Part shown: positions 1-9,127 of the stretch, one piece after another | How the letters are laid out: every line of letters starts with the position of its first letter | How positions within the stretch are numbered: the first letter of the stretch is position 1 | Origin: Methanothrix sp. | GTDB lineage: Archaea; Halobacteriota; Methanosarcinia; Methanotrichales; Methanotrichaceae | Length of the DNA stretch: 11,165 bases | Reading direction: 5' to 3' | Assembly (NCBI GenBank): GCA_003162615.1 | Contig: PMNG01000068.1 | Location: forward strand, 365 to 11,529 | Notes under the pieces: model-generated | What the model was told of the DNA's origin: nothing | The model's input: the letters and a program-made list of their open reading frames with translations, nothing else | Databases searched by the model: none | Position numbers and translations under genes: made by a program

Positions 1-2160
<2,160 letters not shown>

Positions 2161-2171
<11 letters not shown>

Positions 2172-2318
2172 GTGCCGCCACGACACTATCGGCTGCAAAG
2201 TGGGAAAGATCAAACCAGAAGGGCATGGACCGCACCGAGTCCACAAGTCATTAGGAAGATGAGGGCTAGCAAGTGGGGCATAGAGAATCCGCCGCACTTC
2301 AGGGCCGACCGGAGCTAA
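2161..2318 (+). other. Unrecognised short ORFs just after copA, possibly one frameshifted remnant
   Basis: Two overlapping short frames follow copA. One, from a TTG at 2161, reads LKVKCRHDTIGCKVGKIK and then PEGHGPHRVHKSLGR before TGA at 2260-2262. The other, in the copA frame, is open from GTG 2172 and reads VIRKMRASKWGIENPPHFR near its end, stopping at TAA 2316-2318. Joined by a frame change near 2247, they would give one continuous basic peptide with a CxHxxxxC motif, which looks more protein-like than either frame alone. I do not recognise a family. It could be the end of a decayed gene, or chance. From 2319 to about 2391 I see nothing interpretable. Confidence 0.2.
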
Positions 2319-2391
2319 AGCAGTTGACAGGAACCATCATCTCAAAGACGAAACGCTAAGCAGATAGTGGCACTCCTGATCGGTTCGGTCT

Positions 2392-2709
2392 TCAAGTATT
2401 TCTATACCTCAGCATCGCCCCAATTCCACCAATCGACTCCAGGAAAGCATCATCCTCTACCAGCACTACCCTCTGCCCCCGTTCGCTCCGCCTGCTGATA
2501 AAGCTCCTCCAGGTTCAGGGCCTGCATCTGTCCTCCGCAGGTCGGGCAGGTTTCGCCCTCACCGTGGAAATGGCACTTTTTGCAGATCATCTGCGGAATG
2601 GCGAAGCTGTTTGCTAAGAGCAAGTGGTTGGCCCTTCCCTGCTTCAGAGCCTCTCCCACCTCGGCCAGACCATAGGCGGCAGGCCGCCCTTTGTAACAGG
2701 AGTAAGCCC
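2392..2709 (-). pseudogene. Decayed C-terminal fragment of archaeal peptide chain release factor aRF1
   Basis: Read on the minus strand, three frame segments join into the last ~110 residues of an aRF1/eRF1 family protein (the full family is about 400-420 residues). The first is LTPVTKGGL (about 2680-2706). A frame change near 2680 leads to AAYGLAEVGEALKQGRANHL, then a zinc-ribbon-like CKKC...CPTCGG, then ELYQQAERTGAE. A second frame change near 2470 leads to VVLVEDDAFLESI, then GGIGAMLRYRNT and TGA at 2392-2394. This matches the family's domain 3 order: GGLAAYG start, alternating hydrophobic helix, Cys4 loop, 'A..TGA.V' strand, and the terminal GGI.A.LRYR. In the released frame the upstream part is unrelated sequence, so domains 1 and 2 (NIKS and GGQ) are missing. 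Together the missing N-terminus and two frameshifts mark it as a non-functional relic, presumably of a second aRF1 copy. It also lies against the promoter of the next plus-strand gene. Confidence 0.75.
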
Positions 2710-2740
2710 TCCTGGACTCACTCGATTCAGGCGGAAATCC

Positions 2741-2749
2741 ATAAAATAT
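2741..2749 (+). promoter_or_regulatory. Candidate TATA box for the DUF763 gene
   Basis: ATAAAATAT lies about 38 bases before the ATG at 2783, which would place transcription start near 2770 and leave a leader of about 13 bases. A weak purine-rich stretch (AAAAGGG, about 2767-2773) lies between. The placement suits an archaeal promoter, but the sequence is only TATA-like. Confidence 0.35.
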
Positions 2750-2782
2750 GTGTGACGCTGATAAAGAAAAGGGTATTTGAAC

Positions 2783-3910
2783 ATGAAGACCGGCACAGCC
2801 AACCTTCCATTGCACGGTGGCTCGGCTCCACCGTGGCTTTTCAAGCGCATGCGACTCCTTGCAGGAGAGATAGTGGAGGCCCTGGTCTACGAGCGCGGAT
2901 CGGAGGAGTTCCTTCGACGCATCTCCGATCCTCACTGGTTCCAGGCTTTCTCCTGCGTCCTAGGCTTCGACTGGCACTCCTCCGGCACGACCACGGTCAC
3001 AACAGGTGCCCTGAAAATGGCGGTATCTCCACAGCGGCATGGAATCGCTGTGGCTGGTGGCAAGGGCAAGACATCTGGAAAAACGCCGGCGGATATCCAG
3101 AAGCTGGGAATTGAGTTCTCCTTTGGGCCCCAGAAGATAGCGGAACTGATCAGAGCAAGCAGATTGTCCGCCAAAGTTGATAATGCCCTGGTTCAGGATG
3201 GTTACCAGCTCTACCATCACACCTTCTTATTCACCGAGAGCGGCGAGTGGGCTGTGGTGCAGCAGGGCATGAACGACTCTTTCGCACGGCGCTACCACTG
3301 GCTATCAGACAGGGTTAAGAGCTTCGTAGAGGAGCCGCACAACGCCATCTGCTCAGAGCGGCAGGAGCAGACAGTCCTCGACCTGACGGCCCGGGAGAGC
3401 GAAGAGAACCGCAAGGCCACCCTGGATATCGTCAGAGACGGCCCGTCTCATATTGGGTTTCGTCCGGCTCAGCGCAGCCTGCTGGACTTCGGAGATTCGA
3501 GGCCCAGTCCGGTTCCGGAACTATCCATGCCAAGGCGGCACGAGCTGATTGCGTCCTTGGACATCGATGAAGTAGGCAGAAAGGCTCTGCAGATGGCCTA
3601 CGAGCTCCAGCCCTCCAACTATGAGGAGCTTGTGGCCCTCCGGGGCTTGGGCCCGAAACGGATCAGGGCCCTGGCTTTGATATCAGAGCTGGTCTATGGA
3701 TCCAGCCCAAGCTGGAAGGACCCTGCAAAGTTCGGCTTTGCCCACGGAGGAAAGGACGGAACGCCCTTCCCCGTGGACAGGGAGACCTACGACAATTCCA
3801 TAAGAATCCTCCACGAAGCAGTAGAGGGTGCCAGGCTAGAAAAGAAAGAGAAGTACGAGGCCATCAAGCGGCTTAGCAAATTGTGCGGTGAATCGGACCT
3901 GCGAGGATGA
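2783..3910 (+). CDS. DUF763 domain-containing protein
   Basis: A cytoplasmic protein of 375 residues, a normal length for the DUF763 family, which is common in archaea and some thermophilic bacteria and whose reaction I cannot name. ATG 2783 is preferred over an in-frame TTG at 2777 because the family N-terminus begins close to KTGTANLPLHGG. Conserved-looking blocks are LHGG at 10-13, GFDWHSSG at 61-68, a Gly/Lys-rich AGGKGKTSGKTP at 91-102, HHTF at 145-148 followed by WAVVQQGMN at about 156-163, and HGGKDGTPFPVDR at about 321-333. Residues about 283-299 (LVALRGLGPKRIRALAL) look like a helix-hairpin-helix, which suggests nucleic-acid binding; that part is inference. There is no signal peptide or membrane segment. 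It stands alone, with a 99-base gap and a separate TATA box before the next operon. The family call is firm; the function is unknown. Confidence 0.88.
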   Translation: MKTGTANLPLHGGSAPPWLFKRMRLLAGEIVEALVYERGSEEFLRRISDPHWFQAFSCVLGFDWHSSGTTTVTTGALKMAVSPQRHGIAVAGGKGKTSGKTPADIQKLGIEFSFGPQKIAELIRASRLSAKVDNALVQDGYQLYHHTFLFTESGEWAVVQQGMNDSFARRYHWLSDRVKSFVEEPHNAICSERQEQTVLDLTARESEENRKATLDIVRDGPSHIGFRPAQRSLLDFGDSRPSPVPELSMPRRHELIASLDIDEVGRKALQMAYELQPSNYEELVALRGLGPKRIRALALISELVYGSSPSWKDPAKFGFAHGGKDGTPFPVDRETYDNSIRILHEAVEGARLEKKEKYEAIKRLSKLCGESDLRG

Positions 3911-3937
3911 GAAAGGCCGAAGGAGAATCGGGAAGTG

Positions 3938-3947
3938 CTTATAAAAA
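3938..3947 (+). promoter_or_regulatory. TATA box of the ACT-hom-lig-hisD operon
   Basis: CTTATAAAAA is a good archaeal TATA box in the gap after the DUF763 stop. Transcription would start about 25 bases downstream, near 3968, giving a leader of about 40 bases to the ATG at 4010. This also argues against the possible GTG start at 3935, which would lie upstream of the promoter. Confidence 0.6.
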
Positions 3948-4009
3948 ACTCTACACAAGCTTTATTTCCTTTAAATGGCACCGAAGATCCAGGAATTATG
4001 AGGAATGCT

Positions 4010-4516
4010 ATGCGACTTTCCATGGACTTGGAGCTTCAAGATATACCAGGACAGCTAATGCTGGCGTTGCAACCCTTGAGGGACAGCAAAGCCAACATAA
4101 TCAGCGTGGTTCACCATAGAGACAGGAAAACTCCCCGAGGCATGATCCCAGTTCGCTTCGTTGTGGAGATGGACAGGTCCCGGCTAGAAACCGTGAAGAA
4201 GCAACTTGCGGACAGCGGCATCTCTGTTGTTCGGGCTGGCGAGGACCGTTTCATCGAGGCTATCTCCGTTGTTTTGGTGGGCCACATCCTGGATAGCGAC
4301 CTGGGAGACACAGTCAAAAGGATCGACTCCACCGGTTTTGCTGAGGTGATGGACCTCTCATTGACCATGCCGGGAGTCGATGAACCTTCCTCCGCCTATC
4401 TCAGAATTCGCGCTACAGGCAAGGCCGAGATCCAGAAGGCCCTGACCATCTTGCGGGAAGTAGGTTCGGAGAAGAAGCTTCTGGTGATTGAGCCGATCGA
4501 GGCGGAGGCGGTATGA
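4010..4516 (+). CDS. ACT-domain protein, probable regulatory partner of homoserine dehydrogenase
   Basis: A soluble protein of 168 residues with two ACT-like modules. The first is at about 6-80 (DLELQDIPGQLMLALQPL, then the NIISVVHHR strand, then VRFVVEM), the second at about 84-162 (AISVVLVGHILDSDLGDTVK, ending EKKLLVIEPI). ACT domains bind small ligands, most often amino acids, and control enzymes of their metabolism. The start at ATG 4010 is chosen because GAGGA (4000-4004) sits five bases before it and the ACT homology begins at once. An ATG at 3998 and a GTG at 3935 are less likely. The stop overlaps the homoserine dehydrogenase start (ATGA at 4513-4516), which implies coupled translation. 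The downstream dehydrogenase lacks the C-terminal ACT domain found in many bacterial homologues, so this protein probably supplies threonine or related feedback in trans; that is inference. Confidence 0.85.
   Translation: MRLSMDLELQDIPGQLMLALQPLRDSKANIISVVHHRDRKTPRGMIPVRFVVEMDRSRLETVKKQLADSGISVVRAGEDRFIEAISVVLVGHILDSDLGDTVKRIDSTGFAEVMDLSLTMPGVDEPSSAYLRIRATGKAEIQKALTILREVGSEKKLLVIEPIEAEAV
4504..4508 (+). promoter_or_regulatory. Strong ribosome binding site for hom inside the ACT gene
   Basis: GGAGG lies four bases before ATG 4513, within the last codons of the ACT gene. With the ATGA overlap it fixes the hom start and points to translational coupling of the two products. Confidence 0.7.
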
Positions 4517-5520
4517 GAGACGTTAAGGTGTCTCTGGTGGGCTACGGCATAGTGGGCCATGGAGTTGTCGAAGTTCTGAACAGAAAGAAGAAGCTGCTCA
4601 GAGATATGGGACTCAATCTGAAGCTCGTAAGCGTCACAGATCACACAGGCACAGTGGTTAGCGAGGGCGGAATCGATGCGGAGAAGATCCTTGGCGAGAG
4701 AACCCTGCAGAATGTTGCTACAACCAGCATGAAAGGAAAAGAGGCCATCTTAGCCATCGACTCCGACCTTGTTGTTGAGGTCACTCCAACCAACATAGTC
4801 CACGGTCAGCCCGGTCTAGGTCACATGGAAGCGGCGTTATCTAGCGGAAAGCACGTGGTAACATCTAACAAGGGACCACTAGTCGTGGCTTACAGCCGTT
4901 TGGAGGAGCTAGCTCGGGACAACGGAGTGATGCTCAAGTTCGAGGCTACAGTTGGCGGAACAATGCCTCTGATAAGCCTGGTGGAGCGAACGCTGGTGGG
5001 AAACACCTTTTACGGGATTCGGGGTATCTTCAACGGTACCTGCAACTACATCCTCACAAGGATGGCCGAAGAGGGCATTCCCTACACCCACGCCCTGAGT
5101 GAGGCCCAGGACCTTGGGATTGCCGAGGCCGATCCCAGCTACGACGTAGAGGGCGTGGACACTGCCGGCAAAGTTGTGATCCTGGCCAACTCCCTGTTCA
5201 ACATGAACATAAAGTACAGCGATGTGGACGTGACAGGCATAACCGGCGTCACTCCCGAGGCACTAGCCCTGGCAAAGAAGCGTGGATACGTGATAAAGCT
5301 GATAGGAGACGTACCTGCCCTAACTGTCCGGCCCACGCTAGTTCCCATTGGAAGCCCCATAGCTGTGGCAGGAACACTGAACTCCGCGGCGATTTACACC
5401 GACCTGTCAGGGACAATAACCGTCACAGGCCTAGGTGCTGGCTCAATCGAGACCGCAAGTGCAATACTCAGCGACATAATCAGTATCTATAGGACCAAAC
5501 GCATAGATGCCATATTCTGA
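4513..5520 (+). CDS. hom: Homoserine dehydrogenase, short form without an ACT domain
   Basis: Reduces aspartate-4-semialdehyde to homoserine with NAD(P)H, the branch step toward threonine and methionine (EC 1.1.1.3). At 335 residues it is the short catalytic form; homologues with a C-terminal ACT domain are about 100 residues longer. Residues 7-16 (SLVGYGIVGH) are the Rossmann nucleotide-binding turn. SNKGPL at 118-123 carries the conserved Lys120, and EATVGGTMP at 144-152 and GIFNGTCNYIL at 171-181 are family blocks. The signature EADPSYDVEGVDTAGK at 205-220 holds the acidic residues and catalytic Lys220. The protein ends near IYRTKRIDAIF, with no extra domain. It overlaps the ACT gene by four bases and is followed two bases later by the ligase start. 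All catalytic residues are present. Confidence 0.96.
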   Translation: MRDVKVSLVGYGIVGHGVVEVLNRKKKLLRDMGLNLKLVSVTDHTGTVVSEGGIDAEKILGERTLQNVATTSMKGKEAILAIDSDLVVEVTPTNIVHGQPGLGHMEAALSSGKHVVTSNKGPLVVAYSRLEELARDNGVMLKFEATVGGTMPLISLVERTLVGNTFYGIRGIFNGTCNYILTRMAEEGIPYTHALSEAQDLGIAEADPSYDVEGVDTAGKVVILANSLFNMNIKYSDVDVTGITGVTPEALALAKKRGYVIKLIGDVPALTVRPTLVPIGSPIAVAGTLNSAAIYTDLSGTITVTGLGAGSIETASAILSDIISIYRTKRIDAIF

Positions 5521-5522
5521 AC

Positions 5523-7205
5523 ATGACCAGCTTTCTCAAGTTCGCCGAACTCTGCCAGAAAGTCGAGGGGACCAGCGGCTCGCTCGATAAGATCGATTTG
5601 GTTGCAGCATTCGTGAAAGAACTTGAAGATGGGGAGCTGGCAATAGCTTCCAACTTCGTCATGGGAACCGTTTTCCCCGACTCCGAAACTGTTCTGGGGG
5701 TCGGCCCCAGCATACTTTACGAAGCCTTAGCTAGAGCCTGTGGCTGCACATCCGACCAGATACAAGAGACGCTAAGGGCAACAGGCGATCCCGGGTTGGT
5801 GGCCTATGCCGTAGCGGAGAAGCGACGGCCCCTCAACCTGGCAGCTTTTGGCAGGACTGATGCTCTGACCATCGCCGACGTTTTCGAAAGGTTCATTTCC
5901 ATATCCAGGGCATCAGGCAAAAGAAGCCAAGAAGCAAAAGTCAAAAACCTGCAATTCCTATTCGGAGAAGCCTCTCCGCTGGAAGCCCGCTACATTGCCA
6001 GGCTGGCGATGGAAGATCTGCGTATTGGCGTTGGCGAGGGTGTGGCGAGAGACGCTATAGCCAAGGCTTTCGGTCAGCCCGCAGAGCTTGTGGAAAGAGG
6101 CTACAATCTTACGAACGACATCGGCCTTGTGGCCCAGCACGCCAAGCACGGCACCCTTTCCAGCCTCAATGTCAAGATCAACCACCCCATCAAGATGATG
6201 TTGGCCCAGTTGGGGGACACCATTCCCTCGGCCCTCCAGGAAATGAGGAACGCAGCAATAGAATGGAAGTTCGACGGTGCCAGGGTCCAGATTCATAAGG
6301 AAGGGGAGAAAGTTCGCATCTACTCCCGTCGCATGGAGAACGTCACACTCTCCCTGCCAGAGATATCGAAGGTGACTATCAAGCAGGTTATGGCAAAAAG
6401 CGCTATCCTGGACGGAGAAGCGGTGGCTACCGGAGATGATGGCCGGCCCCTGCCTTTCCAGGATATCCTCAAGCGGTTCCGCAGGAAATACGACGTGGAG
6501 AAGCTCGCCGTTCAGATCCCCTTGCATCTTCATCTTTTCGACCTCATCTACTTGGACGGCAACAGCCTGATAGATCGCCCTCTCTCCGAGCGACGCCAAC
6601 TCTTGTCCAGCATCGCCGATTCCGAGCTTGTCGCCTCCCAGGTGTTGACGGACAATCCGGAAGAGGCAGAGCGGATCTACAAGGAAGCTTTGGATGCTGG
6701 TCACGAGGGGATCATGATCAAGAACCCAGATTCTGTTTATGCTCCTGGCAAACGTGGGAAGAACTGGCTGAAGATCAAGCCGGTCATGGAGACCCTGGAC
6801 TTAGTGGTAATAGGAGCAACGTGGGGCGAGGGCAGAAGGGCCAGTTTCTTAGGTTCATACCGCCTGGCCTGTGCTGACCTCGATTCTGGGAAGCTGCTGG
6901 ATATAGGCTGGGTGGCCACAGGTTTAACGGACGAGGTTCTCTCTGAGCTCACTGAGACCTTCAAGGATCTTATTCTGGTCCAGAAGGGGATGGAGGTAGA
7001 GCTGAAGCCTGCTGTTATCTTTGAGGTGGCCTACGAAGAGATACAGAAGAGCACTAACTACTCCTCCGGGTTTGCCCTGCGTTTTCCGAGGCTAGTTGCA
7101 GTTAGGGACGACAAATCGGTCGAAGAGGCCGATACCATGGAGAGGGTGACTTCCATCTATCGGTTGCAAAGGGGCCGTAACCCCAAAGGTCATGTCAAAG
7201 GATAG
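5523..7205 (+). CDS. lig: ATP-dependent DNA ligase (archaeal type)
   Basis: Seals nicks in DNA, joining Okazaki fragments and completing repair, through a covalent AMP-lysine intermediate. Its 560 residues match the usual archaeal length. The N-terminal ~205 residues form the helical DNA-binding domain (block MEDLRIGVGEGVARDAIAKA at about 161-180). The adenylation domain carries motif I EWKFDGARVQIHK with nucleophile Lys249 and Arg254, YSRRMENVT (motif III region), HLHLFDLIYLDG with Asp340 (IIIa), EGIMIKNP starting at Glu395 (IV) and KRGKNWLKIKP at 410-420 (V). The C-terminal third is the OB-fold. The start lies two bases after the hom stop and has no obvious ribosome binding site, so it is probably translated by re-initiation. 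Its place inside an amino-acid operon looks like simple gene packing rather than a functional link. Confidence 0.97.
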   Translation: MTSFLKFAELCQKVEGTSGSLDKIDLVAAFVKELEDGELAIASNFVMGTVFPDSETVLGVGPSILYEALARACGCTSDQIQETLRATGDPGLVAYAVAEKRRPLNLAAFGRTDALTIADVFERFISISRASGKRSQEAKVKNLQFLFGEASPLEARYIARLAMEDLRIGVGEGVARDAIAKAFGQPAELVERGYNLTNDIGLVAQHAKHGTLSSLNVKINHPIKMMLAQLGDTIPSALQEMRNAAIEWKFDGARVQIHKEGEKVRIYSRRMENVTLSLPEISKVTIKQVMAKSAILDGEAVATGDDGRPLPFQDILKRFRRKYDVEKLAVQIPLHLHLFDLIYLDGNSLIDRPLSERRQLLSSIADSELVASQVLTDNPEEAERIYKEALDAGHEGIMIKNPDSVYAPGKRGKNWLKIKPVMETLDLVVIGATWGEGRRASFLGSYRLACADLDSGKLLDIGWVATGLTDEVLSELTETFKDLILVQKGMEVELKPAVIFEVAYEEIQKSTNYSSGFALRFPRLVAVRDDKSVEEADTMERVTSIYRLQRGRNPKGHVKG

Positions 7206-7209
7206 GTGA
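7205..7209 (+). promoter_or_regulatory. Ribosome binding site deciding the hisD start
   Basis: GGTGA, complementary to the archaeal 16S rRNA 3' end, overlaps the ligase TAG stop and sits five bases before ATG 7215. This favours ATG 7215 over the in-frame GTG at 7206, which is part of the binding site itself. Confidence 0.65.
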
Positions 7210-7214
7210 CGGTA

Positions 7215-8501
7215 ATGATAACGAAGAGGCTGGAAGAACTTAAGGACGATGATCTCCGCTGGCTATTGTCCAGGCAGGTAGGGATCCAGGATGTTCTGCC
7301 CAATGTAAGCGAGATTATCACAGAAGTGGCATCGGAGGGGGACAAGGCGCTTTTCAAGTACACCGAGAAGTTCGATGGTGCCAAACTGGATAGCCTGCGT
7401 GTGACACAGGAGGAGATAGCCGGAGCTTATGAGGCGGTGGACGAAGACCTCATGGATTCTCTGGGGCAGGCGGCGGAGAACATCTTCGCCTTTCACGGCG
7501 AGCAGAGGGAACGGGACTTCTGGCTTACGGAGGTCACTCCAGGCGTCCTGGTGGGACAGAAGGTAGTACCTTTGGAATCCGTGGGGGCCTACGTTCCAGG
7601 CGGCAGGGCTTCCTATCCTAGCTCTGCTCTGATGACCGTCATTCCGGCCAAGGTTGCGGGTGTGCCTAGGATTGTAGTGTGCACTCCCCCTGGAAGCGAC
7701 GGGCAGATCAATCCCTTGACATTGGTGGCAGCGGACATGGCTGGTGCCGACGAGATCTACAAGCTCGGAGGAGTTCAGGCCGTAGCAGCCATGGCTTTCG
7801 GAACGGAGAGCATCGACCGAGTGCACAAGATCGTGGGGCCCGGAAACGTCTATGTCACGGCAGCCAAGCTCCTTGTGAGAGAGACGGTCGAGATAGACTT
7901 CCCGGCGGGTCCGAGCGAGGTTCTGATAATAGCCGATCGATCTGCTGATCCCGGAGTTTTAGCTGCTGACATGATCGCCCAGGCCGAGCACGACCCAAAC
8001 TCCATGGCCGTTCTGGTGACTACCGATGAGCTAATGGCCCAGGCTGTGGCTGAGGAGATGTACATTCAGGCTGAGGCTGCAGCCCGCCAGGAGATCGTCA
8101 AGCAGAGCCTGGAGCACTGTGCCGTATTAGTCGCAAGCAGCCTGGAGGACGCTGTCGATTTCTCCAATGCGTTCGCTCCGGAGCACCTGGAGATCATCAC
8201 CGTCAATCCTATGGAGGTGCTGGAGGATGTCCAGAACGCGGGCAGCGTCTTCCTTGGAGGCTTCACGCCAGTAGCAGCAGGCGATTACGCGAGCGGGACA
8301 AACCACGTTCTTCCTACTTCAGGGTACGCTCGGGTATTCTCCGGGCTGAACGTGGACCACTTCACCAAGAAGATAACGGTGCAGATGATCTCTGAGGACG
8401 GGCTCCATGCCCTGAAGAACAGCATCGTTCCCCTGGCCGAGGCCGAAGGTCTCTTTGCTCACGCCGAGTCGGTGAAGAGAAGGCTGGAAAAGAATGACTG
8501 A
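7215..8501 (+). CDS. hisD: Histidinol dehydrogenase
   Basis: Catalyses the last two oxidations of histidine biosynthesis, L-histidinol to L-histidine, with NAD+ and a catalytic zinc (EC 1.1.1.23). It is 428 residues, close to the family norm. Numbering from ATG 7215: PGGRASYPSSALM at about 128-140, VGPGNVYVTAAK at about 211-222, and the family signature IDFPAGPSEVLI at about 230-241. Zinc ligands are Gln256 and His259 (QAEHD), Asp357 (AAGDYASGTNH) and His416 (FAHAES); the catalytic Glu323-His324 pair lies in FAPEHLEI. All are present. It is the last gene of the operon: the ligase precedes it with almost no gap and a 188-base gap follows. No other his genes are in the window, so the histidine pathway is scattered in this genome, as is common in archaea. 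Confidence 0.97.
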   Translation: MITKRLEELKDDDLRWLLSRQVGIQDVLPNVSEIITEVASEGDKALFKYTEKFDGAKLDSLRVTQEEIAGAYEAVDEDLMDSLGQAAENIFAFHGEQRERDFWLTEVTPGVLVGQKVVPLESVGAYVPGGRASYPSSALMTVIPAKVAGVPRIVVCTPPGSDGQINPLTLVAADMAGADEIYKLGGVQAVAAMAFGTESIDRVHKIVGPGNVYVTAAKLLVRETVEIDFPAGPSEVLIIADRSADPGVLAADMIAQAEHDPNSMAVLVTTDELMAQAVAEEMYIQAEAAARQEIVKQSLEHCAVLVASSLEDAVDFSNAFAPEHLEIITVNPMEVLEDVQNAGSVFLGGFTPVAAGDYASGTNHVLPTSGYARVFSGLNVDHFTKKITVQMISEDGLHALKNSIVPLAEAEGLFAHAESVKRRLEKND

Positions 8502-8546
8502 TTTAAGCCAGGAAGCCATGGGATGATTTGAGCCTGACCCATCCAA

Positions 8547-8570
8547 TTTTTCAGAACCTTATCCCTTTTC
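8547..8570 (+). terminator. Probable oligo-U terminator of the hisD operon
   Basis: A T5 run at 8547-8551 is followed by a pyrimidine-rich stretch with T4 at 8566-8569, about 46-70 bases after the hisD stop. Archaeal RNA polymerase ends transcription at such U-tracts without needing a hairpin, and no strong stem is seen here. The call rests on position and composition only. Confidence 0.35.
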
Positions 8571-8589
8571 CTCTTGTGCGGAGCTGCAA

Positions 8590-8641
8590 GGCTAAATATT
8601 TCGGACTCCGGGAAGGCATTTTTCACGACAGCTTATTAAGG
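8590..8641 (+). promoter_or_regulatory. Promoter region of the PGF-CTERM protein gene
   Basis: Two TATA-like elements lie in the gap before the small surface-protein gene: CTAAATATT at 8592-8600 and CTTATTAAG at 8632-8640. They would give leaders of about 65 or 28 bases. I cannot tell which is used. A separate promoter here is expected because a U-tract ends the upstream operon. Confidence 0.35.
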
Positions 8642-8689
8642 TAAAAGCAGCTATTGAATGATATTTCAAAATGGAATGGTGATCCTAAA

Positions 8690-9094
8690 ATGAATATTCA
8701 TAGTTCATTTTTCTTGCTTGCTTTGGTGACAGTGCTTATGACAACAGCGATGGCTGCCAATCCCACAGATATTATAGCACCTGTCCAGCATCAAATCAAC
8801 CAGGCTCAAGGGGATCTCCAGCAGAAAGTAGCTCAGCATATTGCGGAGGGCAACCTGACGCCGGAGCACCTCCAGGAGGACGTCAACATCACCAAAGAGG
8901 AGCTAACGAAGAAGGCGGCGGAGATTAAGCAGAATGCCAGCGTCACCCAGCAACAGCTCCAGCAGAAAGCAAAGGAGGAGGTCAAGAACCAGGTCAACCA
9001 AGTCAATCAGAAGGTTCAGCAGCCTGGATTTGAGGTGACATTAGCCGCAGCAGGCATCTTGGCCACCGCTTACATTCTCCGGCGAAGAGATTGA
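8690..9094 (+). CDS. Small exported Gln-rich surface protein with PGF-CTERM anchor
   Basis: A protein of 134 residues that should be secreted and held at the cell surface. ATG 8690 is chosen because GGTGAT (8678-8683) lies six bases before it and a signal peptide starts there: hydrophobic SSFFLLALVTVLMTTAMA (5-22), probably cut after the Ala-Ala before NPTD. Residues about 32-111 are hydrophilic, rich in Gln, Lys and Glu, and look like an extended coiled-coil helix. They hold three N-glycosylation sequons: Asn55 (NLT), Asn66 (NIT) and Asn82 (NAS). The C-terminus has PGF at 112-114, a hydrophobic stretch EVTLAAAGILATAYIL and RRRD. This is the tripartite PGF-CTERM signal recognised by archaeosortase ArtA, which in haloarchaea removes the tail so the protein can be lipid-anchored. 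The role is unknown; a spacer or S-layer accessory is possible. An in-frame TTG at 8654 would add 12 hydrophilic residues before the signal peptide and is unlikely. Confidence 0.85.
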   Translation: MNIHSSFFLLALVTVLMTTAMAANPTDIIAPVQHQINQAQGDLQQKVAQHIAEGNLTPEHLQEDVNITKEELTKKAAEIKQNASVTQQQLQQKAKEEVKNQVNQVNQKVQQPGFEVTLAAAGILATAYILRRRD

Positions 9095-9127
9095 TATCCG
9101 GGTTTAAGATCTTGATTTACCGCAGCA

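Noticed and set aside
2450..2935. 161-codon minus-strand frame taken as an intact gene
   Set aside because: Only its C-terminal part matches aRF1. The N-terminal part is antisense to the DUF763 start, and both ends of the homology require frame changes, so it is a pseudogene fragment.
2611..3114. 167-codon plus-strand frame overlapping the DUF763 gene
   Set aside because: It runs through the aRF1 relic and then out of frame through conserved DUF763 sequence, and its product looks like no protein family.
3907..4119. 70-codon plus-strand frame between DUF763 and the ACT gene
   Set aside because: It begins upstream of the TATA box and overlaps the ACT domain out of frame; the ACT frame explains the sequence.
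5958..6704. Long minus-strand open frame (248 codons) opposite the DNA ligase
   Set aside because: It covers the ligase adenylation domain, whose motifs are all intact on the plus strand, and shows no domain of its own.
7263..7826. Minus-strand open frame (187 codons) opposite hisD
   Set aside because: It is antisense to a complete histidinol dehydrogenase, has no recognisable motif and no ribosome binding site that I see.
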